A stretch of 64,000 bases of DNA from Nitratireductor sp. (GTDB taxonomy: Bacteria; Pseudomonadota; Alphaproteobacteria; Rhizobiales; Rhizobiaceae), in NCBI RefSeq assembly GCF_017794765.1, contig NZ_CP051236.1:3246192-3310191 (forward strand). The letters run 5' to 3'. The position numbers were made by a program, and so were the translations under genes. Under the pieces are notes generated by a model. The model was not told the origin of the DNA and ran no database searches. It saw only the letters and a program-made list of their open reading frames with translations. Of the stretch, positions 1 through 8,843 are shown in pieces. How positions within the stretch are numbered: the stretch's first letter is position 1; each line of letters opens with the position of its first letter.

Positions 1-84
1 GGCCCCGGGTACAACTACGATCACCGCGACCATTTCCATTTTGATCTAAAGGGCCGCCGCAACGGCTACCGCGCCTGCAAATAG
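1..84 (+). CDS. Extensin-like family protein, C-terminal end (partial)
   Basis: Only the last 27 codons are in the window, ending in TAG at 82-84. The peptide carries the run GPGYNYDHRDHFHFD, which matches the His/Asp-rich end of the bacterial extensin-like C-terminal domain, a secreted cell-wall-associated family of unclear activity. The reading frame is open from base 1, so the start lies outside the window. With so few residues the family call is reasonable but not firm. Confidence 0.55.
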   Translation, partial: GPGYNYDHRDHFHFDLKGRRNGYRACK

Positions 85-144
85 CGTTTTCCCTGCCCAC
101 AAAGCAGTCTCGCGCCCTTCATCCGGGAGTGCTAAACAGCTTCC

Positions 145-1443
145 ATGCTCATTATTGAAATCGCCATTCTCTTCGTCCTCATCATCTTCAATGGTTTCAT
201 GGCCATGTCGGAACTGGCTGTTGTTTCGGCCAGACCCGCCCGGTTGAAATCCCGGGCGGATCAGGGTCAGCGCGGTGCCGCACGGGCCCTCGCCCTCTCG
301 GCTGATCCCGGACGTTTCCTTTCCACGGTCCAGATCGGCATTACACTGGTCGGTGTGCTCTCCGGAGCCTTCTCCGGTGCGACGCTCGGAACACGCCTGT
401 CCGACTGGCTCATCTTGCAGGGTGTCTCGGAAAGCCTGGCAAACCCGCTCGGCGTTGGCCTGGTTGTGGCCCTTATCACCTATGTGTCGCTGATCGTCGG
501 CGAACTCGTTCCAAAGCAGATCGCGCTCAAGAACGCAGAGGGCATCGCCGTCAAGGTTGCACCGATCATGGGGCTCCTGTCGCGCATCACCCTTCCGCTC
601 GTGTGGCTGCTTGATGTGTCGGGCCGTCTGGTCCTGGCATTGCTCGGCCAAAGCGCGGAATCGAGCCAGCGCGTAACAGATGAGGAAATCCGCACGCTCA
701 TTGCCGAAGCAGAAACCAGCGGCACCATTGAATCCGATGAGCGGCGCATGATTGCCGGTGTCATGAGGCTCGCCGACCGCAAGGCGCGCGCGATCATGAC
801 CCCTCGTGGCGAGATCGACTGGCTGGATCTCTCCGCAGACGAAGCGGCACTGGCAGAAGACGTCAAAAGCTCCGGCCACTCTCTCCTGCCGGCCGGTGAT
901 GGGTCCGTCGACGAGATCACCGGCGTCGTCAAGTTGCGCGATCTGCTGGCTGCTCAACTATCGGGAGAACCACTGGACATCCGGGCCCATGTTCTCCCGG
1001 CTCCGATCGTTCACGACATGGCCGACGCGCTCAACGTACTCTCCGTTCTTCGAGAGGCAGCCATTCCGATGGCGCTGGTGCACGATGAACATGGCCATTT
1101 CGAAGGCATAATCACCCCGTCCGATATTCTCGAGGCGATCGCGGGCATCTTTCGTGCGGATGCCGAGGAAGGTGAGCTGGATATCGTCGAACGCGCAGAC
1201 GGCTCCTGGCTGCTCCCCGGCTCCATGCCCGCTGACGAAATGGCAGACCATCTGGGCTTCAATCTCCCGGCAGAGCGTACCTACACCACGCTCGCTGGCT
1301 TCCTGCTCAACGAATTCACGCATCTGCCGAAGACCGGCGAAAGCACCGATGCCATGGGCTGGCGTTTTGAAATCATGGATCTGGACAATCGCCGGATCGA
1401 TCGCGTGCTCGCCACAAAGATCGAAGCATCACCGCAGGCGTGA
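145..1443 (+). CDS. CNNM/CBS-pair membrane protein (hemolysin C / CorC family)
   Basis: A 432-residue protein with three parts seen in the translation: a DUF21/CNNM transmembrane region (about residues 1-180, several hydrophobic helices), a tandem CBS pair (about 195-325) and a C-terminal CorC/HlyC domain (about 335-425). The family is usually called hemolysin-related but better evidence links it to Mg/Co or Na ion handling at the inner membrane. The adenosyl-binding CBS pair suggests nucleotide-dependent gating. It stands alone after the extensin-like gene and converges on the thioesterase gene. The ribosome site before the ATG is weak. Confidence 0.85.
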   Translation: MLIIEIAILFVLIIFNGFMAMSELAVVSARPARLKSRADQGQRGAARALALSADPGRFLSTVQIGITLVGVLSGAFSGATLGTRLSDWLILQGVSESLANPLGVGLVVALITYVSLIVGELVPKQIALKNAEGIAVKVAPIMGLLSRITLPLVWLLDVSGRLVLALLGQSAESSQRVTDEEIRTLIAEAETSGTIESDERRMIAGVMRLADRKARAIMTPRGEIDWLDLSADEAALAEDVKSSGHSLLPAGDGSVDEITGVVKLRDLLAAQLSGEPLDIRAHVLPAPIVHDMADALNVLSVLREAAIPMALVHDEHGHFEGIITPSDILEAIAGIFRADAEEGELDIVERADGSWLLPGSMPADEMADHLGFNLPAERTYTTLAGFLLNEFTHLPKTGESTDAMGWRFEIMDLDNRRIDRVLATKIEASPQA

Positions 1444-1446
1444 GCC

Positions 1447-1836
1447 TCAATCTTCCGGCGGGACCGGTGTGGGCTTGCCATTGGCATCGAGCGCCACCAT
1501 AACGAAATCCGCATGGGTGACCATTTCCATGGTCGGCGAAAGATATCGCTGCGCCCACGCTTCGACCTTGAGCCGGATCGATGTTCGCCCCACCCCTTCA
1601 ATATGGGTGTAGATGCACAGCGTGTCGCCCACCTTCATCGGCTTGGCAAAGGCCATTTCCTTCACACCGGCGGTGACCACGCGACCGTGCGCGCGTTCAG
1701 CAGCACGGATACCGCTCGCTAGATCCATTTGCGCCATCACCCAGCCGCCGAAAATATCGCCAGCGGCGTTGGCGTCACCGGGCATCGCCTGCGTGCGTAA
1801 CGTCAGGTCTCCAGTGGGTGTTTCCGGTGCAATCAT
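1447..1836 (-). CDS. Acyl-CoA thioesterase, YciA-like hotdog fold
   Basis: A 129-residue single hotdog-domain protein. The segment GDANAAGDIFGGWVMAQMD near residues 20-38 is the signature of YciA-type hexameric thioesterases, which hydrolyse short and medium acyl-CoA to free acid and CoA in the cytosol. The ATG at 1836 is chosen because GGGGA lies just upstream and homologues begin close to this point; the frame stays open further upstream but without family similarity. Its 3' end nearly touches the convergent CNNM gene, leaving three bases between stop codons. Confidence 0.85.
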   Translation of the reverse strand: MIAPETPTGDLTLRTQAMPGDANAAGDIFGGWVMAQMDLASGIRAAERAHGRVVTAGVKEMAFAKPMKVGDTLCIYTHIEGVGRTSIRLKVEAWAQRYLSPTMEMVTHADFVMVALDANGKPTPVPPED

Positions 1837-2019
1837 CGTCTGTAGTTCCCCTTTTTGATTTACATCCGGCCTATCGTCGAGACCGTCACCGGTCAACAAG
1901 CGCTCGCGCATGGCACCTCTTCCATTGACGCATGGTTCCCGTTTGATGTCGTATCTGCGTTGCACCCATAGCCGACTTGCGTCTTTAATCCGGGCTACAG
2001 GCATTCCAGCGAGGTTTCT

Positions 2020-3108
2020 ATGCAGATCAAGGCCGCCGTCTGCCGGGAGTTTGGCAAACCCCTCTCGATAGAAACACTTGAGCTCGCTCCACCTCGTCGA
2101 GGCGAAGTTCTCGTCGATCTGAAGGCCTGCGCCATTTGCCACTCCGATATTTCGTATGCCGAAGGTGCCTGGGGTGGTGATCTTCCGGCGGTCTATGGTC
2201 ATGAGGCGGCCGGCGTCGTTTCAGCGGTGGGCCCTGGGGTCAATGACGTTGTGCCAGGCGATCATGTCGTCGTTACGCTCATCCGCTCCTGTGGCCATTG
2301 CCACTATTGTGCGCGTCAAAGCCTCGTCATGTGCGAGGAGATTTTCCCGCTCGACCAGCAGGGACCTCTCACCCTTGCCGACGGCAGCGCCTGCGAACAG
2401 GGTTTACGCACAGGCGCGTTCGCAGAGAAAGTGGTCGTTCATGAAAGCCAGCTCGCCCATGTGCCAGGCGATATGCCGTTCGACGTCGCATCGCTTCTTG
2501 CCTGCGGCGTCATCACCGGCTTTGGGGCGGTCGTCAACACGGCTCGCGTGTCAGCGGGCCATGCTGTGGCTGTCATCGGATGTGGTGGCGTCGGGCTGAA
2601 CGCCATTCAGGGCGCCGCACTCGCCGGCGCAAGCCCGGTCATTGCACTTGACCTCAGCGACGACAAGCTGGCGGCGGCCCGAGAGTTCGGCGCCACCCAC
2701 GCGTTCAGCCCGGCCTCGCCCGATCACGCGAAAGCGATCAAAACACTGACAGATGGGCGTGGCGTGGATTTCGTATTTGTCACGGTCGGCGTCGAGGCAG
2801 CACTACAGAGCGCCCCGCGTTACATCACCCGCAATGGCTCCGTCATTGTGGTCGGCATGCCGGCCAATGGCGTGCGCATCCCCTATGACCCCGGGAAACT
2901 TGCGGCTCTCAACCAGAAGATCATCGGTTCCAAGATGGGCGAAACACGGCTCCGCCACGACATCCCCATCCTTGTGGAGCACTATCAGAAGGGTCGCCTG
3001 AAGCTCGATGAACTCATCACCACCCGCTACAGGCTGGAAGACATCAACGAAGCAATTTCTGCTGTGAAAAACGGACAGGCCCTGCGCAACGTGGTGACCT
3101 TTGAATGA
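2020..3108 (+). CDS. Zinc-dependent alcohol dehydrogenase (MDR family)
   Basis: A 362-residue medium-chain dehydrogenase resembling class III/aryl-alcohol types. Visible motifs: catalytic zinc ligands in CHSD and GHEAAG (about residues 40-66), the four-cysteine structural zinc loop SCGHCHYC...C (about 91-108), and the NAD-binding run VIGCGGVGLNAIQGA (about 190). It should oxidise an alcohol or reduce an aldehyde with NAD. The stop overlaps the next start by ATGA, so it is translationally coupled to an enolase-superfamily enzyme. The pair suggests a sugar-acid or hydroxy-acid route, but no transporter lies beside it and the substrate is unknown. Confidence 0.85.
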   Translation: MQIKAAVCREFGKPLSIETLELAPPRRGEVLVDLKACAICHSDISYAEGAWGGDLPAVYGHEAAGVVSAVGPGVNDVVPGDHVVVTLIRSCGHCHYCARQSLVMCEEIFPLDQQGPLTLADGSACEQGLRTGAFAEKVVVHESQLAHVPGDMPFDVASLLACGVITGFGAVVNTARVSAGHAVAVIGCGGVGLNAIQGAALAGASPVIALDLSDDKLAAAREFGATHAFSPASPDHAKAIKTLTDGRGVDFVFVTVGVEAALQSAPRYITRNGSVIVVGMPANGVRIPYDPGKLAALNQKIIGSKMGETRLRHDIPILVEHYQKGRLKLDELITTRYRLEDINEAISAVKNGQALRNVVTFE

Positions 3109-4313
3109 AGATCGCCGAAGCCAAAACCTTCGTCACCGCGAACCCGCCCCCGCATGTCGGCGGACGCTACTTCATTTTTGTAAAGCTTGTCACTGATGGC
3201 GGCGTGGTCGGCTATGGCGAAGCGTATTCCGCCGCCTTCGGTCCACATCTCACCGCGCACATGATCGAAGAAGTGGCCGAGCGATATCTGGTCGGCCACG
3301 ATCCTCATGACATCGAAACTTTCTTTCGTCGCACCTATTCCTCCGGCTTCAGCCAGCGACCCGATCCAACACTGATGGGCTGCGTCTCCGCTCTCGAAAT
3401 GGCGTGCTGGGACATCATCGGCAAAGAGGCTGGCAAACCGGTCTACAAGCTGCTCGGCGGAAAGGTGCATGAGCGGCTTCGCAGCTATACCTATCTCTAC
3501 CCCGACACCGGCAGCGCCGTTCCGGACGAAACGGATAGCGAACGCAACGTCTATAACGATCCTGACCTTGCGGCTGAAGCCGCATTGGCCTGCCTTGCAC
3601 AGGGTTTTGACGCGATCAAGTTCGATCCGGCAGGCCCATACACCGCCTTCGGCGGTCGTCAGCCGCGGCAGAGCGACATCGACCTGTCGACACGCATGGT
3701 TGCTGCCGTGCGCGAGGCTATCGGTGGGCGCGCCGACATACTTTTTGGCACCCATGGTCAGTTCACACCCTCCGGCGCAATTCGGATGGCCCATGCGTTG
3801 GAACCCTACGATCCGCTCTGGTTCGAAGAGCCAGTGCCTCCAGACACTCCGGAAGCCATGGCTCAGGTGGCTCGTGGCACCAGTATCCCCATCGCCACTG
3901 GCGAACGCCTGACAACAAAGTATGAGTTTGCACAGCTTCTCAGCCTCGGCGCCGCTGGCATCTTTCAGCCCAATCTTGGCCGGTCAGGCGGCCTGCTTGA
4001 AACGAAGAAAATCGCCGCGATGGCGGAGGCGCATCACGTCCAGGTCGCACCGCATTGCTATTGCGGCCCGATCGTCGCCGCCGCCAACATTCAACTTGCC
4101 ACCACCCTTCCCAATTTCCTGCTTCTGGAAGCAATCCGCACCTTCGATGGTTTTCACGCGCAATTGCTGAAAAAGAAAATCCTCTGGGAGGATGGTTTTG
4201 TCATTCCGTCGAGCGAGCCCGGCCTTGGTGTCGAACTTGATGAAGCCATCGCACAGGCCAGCCCCTACGACGGATCCGAGTTGCACCTGCAAATGCAACA
4301 GACACCGCTTTAG
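3105..4313 (+). CDS. Mandelate racemase / sugar-acid dehydratase family (enolase superfamily)
   Basis: A 402-residue enolase-superfamily protein resembling galactonate dehydratase-type enzymes, which abstract a proton alpha to a carboxylate using Mg. It has the capping N-terminal domain (1-125) and the barrel with KFDPAG (172-177), two Glu ligands in EEP (241-243) and GER (266-268), and APHC (316-319) with the base His317. The position where the first Mg ligand Asp normally stands reads FGTHG (214-218), so Gly215 replaces Asp. This may mark a distinct subfamily. It is coupled by ATGA to the alcohol dehydrogenase gene upstream. Confidence 0.8.
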   Translation: MKIAEAKTFVTANPPPHVGGRYFIFVKLVTDGGVVGYGEAYSAAFGPHLTAHMIEEVAERYLVGHDPHDIETFFRRTYSSGFSQRPDPTLMGCVSALEMACWDIIGKEAGKPVYKLLGGKVHERLRSYTYLYPDTGSAVPDETDSERNVYNDPDLAAEAALACLAQGFDAIKFDPAGPYTAFGGRQPRQSDIDLSTRMVAAVREAIGGRADILFGTHGQFTPSGAIRMAHALEPYDPLWFEEPVPPDTPEAMAQVARGTSIPIATGERLTTKYEFAQLLSLGAAGIFQPNLGRSGGLLETKKIAAMAEAHHVQVAPHCYCGPIVAAANIQLATTLPNFLLLEAIRTFDGFHAQLLKKKILWEDGFVIPSSEPGLGVELDEAIAQASPYDGSELHLQMQQTPL

Positions 4314-4492
4314 CGCAGGCAATTCGTTTGGAAAGATTGCGGCCCTGACCGCGTTGCGGACTTGCGGGCATGTGGGCAAAGGAGCAGTGAATTTCAGCGT
4401 TGGGACAAGCGTTGACCCACCACAAGGAACTGAAGAATTCGATTCCTCTTCAGACACTTGCCGCAACAAACAGACTCATCGCAAGAGCGACC

Positions 4493-4529
4493 TGAATCAA
4501 CACGTGAACAACTTGAATCAACACATGAA
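4493..4529. repeat. Two 16-bp direct repeats spaced 21 bp
   Basis: TGAATCAACACGTGAA at 4493-4508 is repeated with one change at 4514-4529. The 21-bp period equals two helical turns, as for protein-binding sites. It sits between two convergent genes, where a promoter operator is not expected. The rest of the 255-bp gap shows nothing else. Confidence 0.6.
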
Positions 4530-4568
4530 GTTGGCCGTCGCACCCCCGCCCCACAAACCACGGAACGG

Positions 4569-5471
4569 TTAACGCCTGCCTAACAGCAGGGGCACTGATC
4601 GTTCCAGCAACGCCCACCCACCTGGCGTCCACCCAAGTGCACGAAGGCGGTCCGTTTTCATGGCGTTGACTGCATCTCGATCAGCGGCTGGCGGCAATGG
4701 ATTGCCACGGCCGGTCTCGCGCGCTACCAGCGCCAGAAGTTCACGGCGATCAAGGATCAGATCCGACACATTGAAGCGCCCCGACGCAATTTGTTCCGCC
4801 GGCAAGGTCAACATCATGCGGACAGCCGCTCCGACATCCTCGCCATGAACCTCCGTCGCGATACGCGGTGCAATCTCACGGCCTGCCAGATAGTCCGCAA
4901 AGAGGCTCTCCCATTTGTGTGACCGTCCATTCCCGACCGGCCCGTACACACCGGTGACCCGCAGGCTCACGCCGGCAAAACCATCTCCGGAGAACTGGGA
5001 AAGCGCTTCTTCAGCGGCAAGTTTCACCTCGCCATAGAGCGTGTCAGGACAGCAAACATCAGTCTCATCGAGCATCGCCCCCGGATCGCGCTGCCCATAG
5101 ACGGCCCGTGTCGAAAGAAACACCGTTCGCGCCACGCCCGCCACTCGCGCTGCTCGAAACATCGCAACGCTTCCCTCGAGATTACGCCGGCGAAACCCCT
5201 CGGCATCGTCGCCCTCTCCGCCCCGGTATTTCCCCGGTGCATGGTCGAAGGCAGCATGCACGAAAAAATCCGTTCCCTCGAACAGCGCCGTAGAAACGGA
5301 TGTTGGTTCAAGCTCAACTGGAGCAAAGGCGACGCTTCTTGAAAAAAAGCCTTCCGGCGGTGCATTTCGCCCAAGCACCGTCACCCGATGACCGGCAGCG
5401 AGCAGCGCCTCGACAATGAAACGCCCGACCAGCCCGGTCCCGCCAGACACGATGCTGTGAGGCGCACTCAT
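4569..5471 (-). CDS. sqdC: NAD-dependent epimerase/reductase, SqdC-like
   Basis: A 300-residue extended short-chain dehydrogenase with the nucleotide loop GGTGLVGRF at residues 9-17 and the catalytic pair in YGEVK. By itself it is only an epimerase/reductase-family protein. The name rests on position: it is the third gene after sqdB and a family-8 glycosyltransferase, matching the sqdBDC order described in Rhodobacter and Sinorhizobium, where SqdC is a small-molecule reductase/epimerase homologue of uncertain step in sulfolipid synthesis. Its start overlaps the stop of the preceding glycosyltransferase by four bases. Confidence 0.7.
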   Translation of the reverse strand: MSAPHSIVSGGTGLVGRFIVEALLAAGHRVTVLGRNAPPEGFFSRSVAFAPVELEPTSVSTALFEGTDFFVHAAFDHAPGKYRGGEGDDAEGFRRRNLEGSVAMFRAARVAGVARTVFLSTRAVYGQRDPGAMLDETDVCCPDTLYGEVKLAAEEALSQFSGDGFAGVSLRVTGVYGPVGNGRSHKWESLFADYLAGREIAPRIATEVHGEDVGAAVRMMLTLPAEQIASGRFNVSDLILDRRELLALVARETGRGNPLPPAADRDAVNAMKTDRLRALGWTPGGWALLERSVPLLLGRR

Positions 5472-6277
5472 GGCGAAGGATTCGCCAGCGTCTCAACATC
5501 GGGAATTTTCTCACCCGAATGGAAGGCGTGCCAAAGATCGATCAGAGGACCCAGCTCCGCGGCTTTCGGATGATCCTGCTCCCAGGGTTTTTCATACTGA
5601 TAGTGAACCACGGAAACAGAGTTCCAGTCCCAGAGCGCCGGGAGGTTGAACCACACATATTGCAGCATGTTGAAAAACACCGGCAGACCGTGCCAGTGCG
5701 GAAAATACGCCTGCAAAAAGGTCTGGTCGGTCCGCCGCCAGAACGCATCGGGTTCATCCAGCCGTTTAAGCATGGAGGCGAATGTCGCTGCCGAAGGGGT
5801 TGCCACAAACACCCCGGAATTCAACCGGTGAAAGTCCGTGAGGCTCTCGTAGACATTGGGCGCGGCGGAAAACTCCGGATAGAAGAACAACCGGTCAATG
5901 TTGCGCACCACCACCGCATCCGCGTCGATGAACACGACCCGCTCATACTCGGTCAACTGCCACAGCCTGAGCTTGGCGAAATTGTCGAGCGGAGTGTGAA
6001 AACTCGGCTTGTTCCCCTTGGTAAAGGGGGCATTTGCGTGAAGCCTGGCCCGCTGGTGTCGCTCGTTAAAGGCATCCGAAGTTGGAAGAAGTTCTGCCCG
6101 CACAAGCCGAGCCCCCATTTTCGCCAAAGGCTGGAGCGCTTCAGCAGGGGCGCCGCCAGTGTGCATCACCACTATGTCGGCATCGGTTTCCGTCAGCCGC
6201 AACGAGCGGACCAGAGCCAGCGCGCCCATCGCATAGTCTTCATTCGTGACGAGCGTCACATAGGCATGTTTCGACAT
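5468..6277 (-). CDS. sqdD: Family-8 glycosyltransferase, SqdD-like (sulfoquinovosyl transfer)
   Basis: A 269-residue glycogenin-like GT8 enzyme. It has the N-terminal TLVTNEDYAMGA strand-loop, the metal/nucleotide DxD motif in FIDADAVVV (about residues 114-122) and a C-terminal HYQYEKPW block typical of the family. In sulfolipid operons SqdD is the candidate transferase that moves sulfoquinovose from UDP-sulfoquinovose to diacylglycerol at the membrane. It starts 12 bp after the sqdB stop and overlaps sqdC, so the three genes form one leftward transcript. Confidence 0.75.
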   Translation of the reverse strand: MSKHAYVTLVTNEDYAMGALALVRSLRLTETDADIVVMHTGGAPAEALQPLAKMGARLVRAELLPTSDAFNERHQRARLHANAPFTKGNKPSFHTPLDNFAKLRLWQLTEYERVVFIDADAVVVRNIDRLFFYPEFSAAPNVYESLTDFHRLNSGVFVATPSAATFASMLKRLDEPDAFWRRTDQTFLQAYFPHWHGLPVFFNMLQYVWFNLPALWDWNSVSVVHYQYEKPWEQDHPKAAELGPLIDLWHAFHSGEKIPDVETLANPSP

Positions 6278-6289
6278 CGATGCCGTCGC

Positions 6290-7510
6290 TCACCCAACAC
6301 TCTTCAGCCGCTTGCCTTCCGGATCGCGCTCGATGGTGGGCGCAATGTCCTTGGTCCAGGCGGACACGGCCGGAATGCGGGAACGGTCGACGCGGTAATC
6401 GAATTTCTTCGCCACATCGACGACCTCGGCCAGAAGCCCCTCCTCCAGCGTGATCGGATTGAGACCGAGCGACAGGAATTTGTCGTTTCTCACCACCAGA
6501 TCGTTTTCCGCCGCTTCCTTGCGCGGGTTTGGCAGATAGGCGACCTTCGCGCCGGTCATGCGGGCGATGAGTTCGGCCAGATCACGCACACGATGCGTTT
6601 CCGTCATCTGGTTGAAGATTTCCACACGATCGCCGCGCTTCGGTGGGTTGTTCAATGCGATCTCCACGCAGCGCACTGAATCCTGAATGTGGATGAAGGC
6701 GCGCGTCTGGCCGCCCGTGCCATGTACGGTCAGCGGATAGCCGATCGCCGCCTGGATCAGGAAGCGGTTAAGCACGGTTCCGTAATCACCGTCATAGTCG
6801 AACCGATTGATGAGCTGGGCATGAAGTTTCGTCTCTTCCGTGTGCGTGCCCCAGACGATGCCCTGGTGCAGATCGGTGATGCGCACCCCGTCATTCTTGG
6901 CGTAGAACTGGAAGAGAAGCTGATCAAGCGACTTCGTCATGTGGTAGATGGAGCCCGGATTGGTCGGGTAAAGGATCTCCTGCGATGCCGTCTCTCCCGA
7001 CAGTGTCTCGACGCCGACCGGGAGATAACCTTCAGGAATTGCCGCGCCAACCGAGGAGTATCCATAAACGCCCATCGTGCCCAGATGGACCAGATGAGCA
7101 TCGAGGCCTATCTCCGTCATTGCGTTGAGCAGATTGTGGGTGGCGTTGACGTTGTTGTTGACCGTGTAGTTCTTGTGGCGGTCGCTTTTCATCGAATAGG
7201 GCGCAGCACGCTGTTCGGCGAAATGGACGATGGCGTCGGGGCGATGTTCGGCGAGCCAGGATTTCAGCACATCGTAGTCGCGCGCCAGATCGATCAGGTG
7301 GAAGCGGATACGCCGGCCCGTTTCCTGATGCCAGATGCGTGTGCGTTCCTGGATGGAATCCATCGGCGTCAATGACTGAACCCCGAGCTCGGTGTCGATC
7401 CACCGCCGTGACAGATTGTCGATAATGTGGACTTCGTGCCCACGGGCCGACAGGTGGAGCGAGGTCGGCCAGCCGACGAACCCATCGCCGCCAAGAACTG
7501 CAATCTTCAT
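6290..7510 (-). CDS. sqdB: UDP-sulfoquinovose synthase
   Basis: A 406-residue extended SDR enzyme. The start GGDGFVGWPTSLHLSARGH followed by DNLSRR is diagnostic of the SQD1/SqdB group, and the catalytic YHMTK (Tyr and Lys four apart) is present, with NLxN-type sugar-nucleotide contacts downstream. The enzyme converts UDP-glucose and sulfite to UDP-sulfoquinovose, the head group donor for the plant-type sulfolipid SQDG. It is the first gene of a leftward sqdB-sqdD-sqdC operon, with about 170 bp of upstream DNA before the next gene that should hold the promoter. Confidence 0.93.
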   Translation of the reverse strand: MKIAVLGGDGFVGWPTSLHLSARGHEVHIIDNLSRRWIDTELGVQSLTPMDSIQERTRIWHQETGRRIRFHLIDLARDYDVLKSWLAEHRPDAIVHFAEQRAAPYSMKSDRHKNYTVNNNVNATHNLLNAMTEIGLDAHLVHLGTMGVYGYSSVGAAIPEGYLPVGVETLSGETASQEILYPTNPGSIYHMTKSLDQLLFQFYAKNDGVRITDLHQGIVWGTHTEETKLHAQLINRFDYDGDYGTVLNRFLIQAAIGYPLTVHGTGGQTRAFIHIQDSVRCVEIALNNPPKRGDRVEIFNQMTETHRVRDLAELIARMTGAKVAYLPNPRKEAAENDLVVRNDKFLSLGLNPITLEEGLLAEVVDVAKKFDYRVDRSRIPAVSAWTKDIAPTIERDPEGKRLKSVG

Positions 7511-7630
7511 GAAATTCCGCCTCCGGTCATCAATACATCAGGCAAGGGAACCGGACCGATTCCCTTCTCGAAAGCCCCCTTAGCATTGTTTTATGACAGT
7601 TTGTTCCGAAAGGACAAACCCGAACAATGA

Positions 7631-7655
7631 AGCCGGCCTCCTGTGGAGACCGGCT
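7631..7655 (-). terminator. Possible terminator of the DUF1344 gene
   Basis: AGCCGGCCTC and GAGACCGGCT form a 10-bp stem with one mismatch and a short CTGTG loop, 27 bp past the DUF1344 stop. The downstream run on the minus strand is only moderately U-rich, so termination strength is uncertain. Confidence 0.4.
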
Positions 7656-7681
7656 CCCCGTCCGGAAGACGACGGGCAGGG

Positions 7682-7924
7682 TTACATTTGCGCTTCGATG
7701 GATGTCACCTCGTTTGTCGCATCATCAATCGTCAGCGTTACCGAGGCTCCGGCTGCGACACTGGCGAGATCGACGCCCTCACCGGCGGTGTAGACCGTAC
7801 CGTCATCGAGAGCGATCGTTCTGGTCGCCACGTCGATGGAAGCCACGGTTCCCTGAACTTCGGCGGCATAGGCCGAGAGCGTGAGAAAACCGGAAGTGGC
7901 GAGGACTGCGAGGATTTTTTTCAT
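7682..7924 (-). CDS. DUF1344 small secreted protein
   Basis: An 80-residue protein with a clear Sec signal peptide (residues 1-20, cleavage after AYA) and a mature beta-rich domain containing EVQGTVASIDVATRTIALDDG, the DUF1344 pattern common in rhizobia. Function is unknown; the fold is likely a small beta-barrel in the periplasm. AAGGAG precedes the ATG at good distance. It is monocistronic between sqdB and a BA14K gene. Confidence 0.8.
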   Translation of the reverse strand: MKKILAVLATSGFLTLSAYAAEVQGTVASIDVATRTIALDDGTVYTAGEGVDLASVAAGASVTLTIDDATNEVTSIEAQM

Positions 7925-8272
7925 GGAGGAAACTCCTTTGCTGTGTTCATGCCAACCCGATCCCCGTTTGACAGTTTTGGGGGAGCCGGAAACCAGGTCG
8001 GCGAGAAAAAGGTGGTGCGGAAACCCGGCAATCTCAAATCAAACAGGATGACCGTCTCAAACACGCATTGCGCCCAAGCTTTGCCGCAATCACCCGGTCC
8101 GCCGCACATCATCGGCTGTACAACGCAGGATCCCGTCATTGGTTCACAGTTTCGCCGCTGCAAAACGGACAAAATCCGGGCAGGCCACGTTCACGACCGA
8201 CCCGGATTTGCACTTCGGGCGGAGGCAGCGCGATCAAATCAGGTAACCACGCAGCGCCCGGGTGTGAACAGC
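7925..8272. other. Intergenic stretch between two leftward genes
   Basis: No coding region is supported. It should hold the DUF1344 promoter at its left end and the terminator of the BA14K gene (8172-8209) at its right. Nothing else stands out. Confidence 0.6.
8172..8209 (-). terminator. Rho-independent terminator of the BA14K gene
   Basis: Perfect 9-bp arms AAATCCGGG and CCCGGATTT with a 20-nt loop; read on the minus strand the stem is followed by a TTTTGTCCGTTTT tail. It lies 64 bp past the stop codon. Confidence 0.65.
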
Positions 8273-8593
8273 TCACAGGCGACAACGATGGCGGTAGCCG
8301 TCATATCCAAGGAAGGTGTCGCTGTACTCGTCATAGGAGCGGTAGCGCGCATAGCAGCGCGCCACATGCCTATCCCAGGCCGACGCTCGACCATAGACCG
8401 GCGCAGGACCGTAGTAACGGGCGCGTGAATCGGCAATCAGACCACCGGCGATGAAGCCGCCAAGCCCGGCGATGGCCGCAGCCTCGCCCGGAGACAGACT
8501 GCCCGCACGGCTTTCGACGCTGACGGCCGAAAGCGCCGTAGCGACAAGGGCGATGGCCATCAGGCCTTTTGCGATGGTGCGTTTCAGGGACAT
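8273..8593 (-). CDS. BA14K family secreted protein
   Basis: A 106-residue protein with a signal peptide (1-30, ending SRA), a glycine-rich helix (IAGLGGFIAGGLIA) and the BA14K C-terminal pattern HVARCYARYRSYDEYSDTFLGYDGYRHRCRL-like, with two paired cysteines and the FLGYDGxRHxC ending. The family was first seen as a Brucella antigen and has reported lectin-like activity. The start at 8593 is set by AAGGAGG eight bases upstream. A second family member lies at 39350-39808. Confidence 0.8.
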   Translation of the reverse strand: MSLKRTIAKGLMAIALVATALSAVSVESRAGSLSPGEAAAIAGLGGFIAGGLIADSRARYYGPAPVYGRASAWDRHVARCYARYRSYDEYSDTFLGYDGYRHRCRL

Positions 8594-8843
8594 TTCATCA
8601 TCCTCCTTTGCGATTGGTGGCCGGCCGCTGCAGCCGTCCGATGCCCATCTGTCGCAGGAGGAAAAGGAAAGGTTCACGCCCTCTCGATTTTTTTTGCGAC
8701 CCCGTCGCGGGCACGCAACAAAGATTCGCCATAATAGACACGGGAAATAAACCTGTTACCGTGTAAGGCGAAGGACAAGCAGACGACGGCACTGGAGGTA
8801 ACACACGCCGACTGCAACTTCCCACGGCAGAGGAGGGCCGGAC

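Noticed and set aside
5519..6679. 386-codon plus-strand frame across sqdD and the end of sqdB
   Set aside because: Covers two genes on the other strand and has no homology-like motif or ribosome site.
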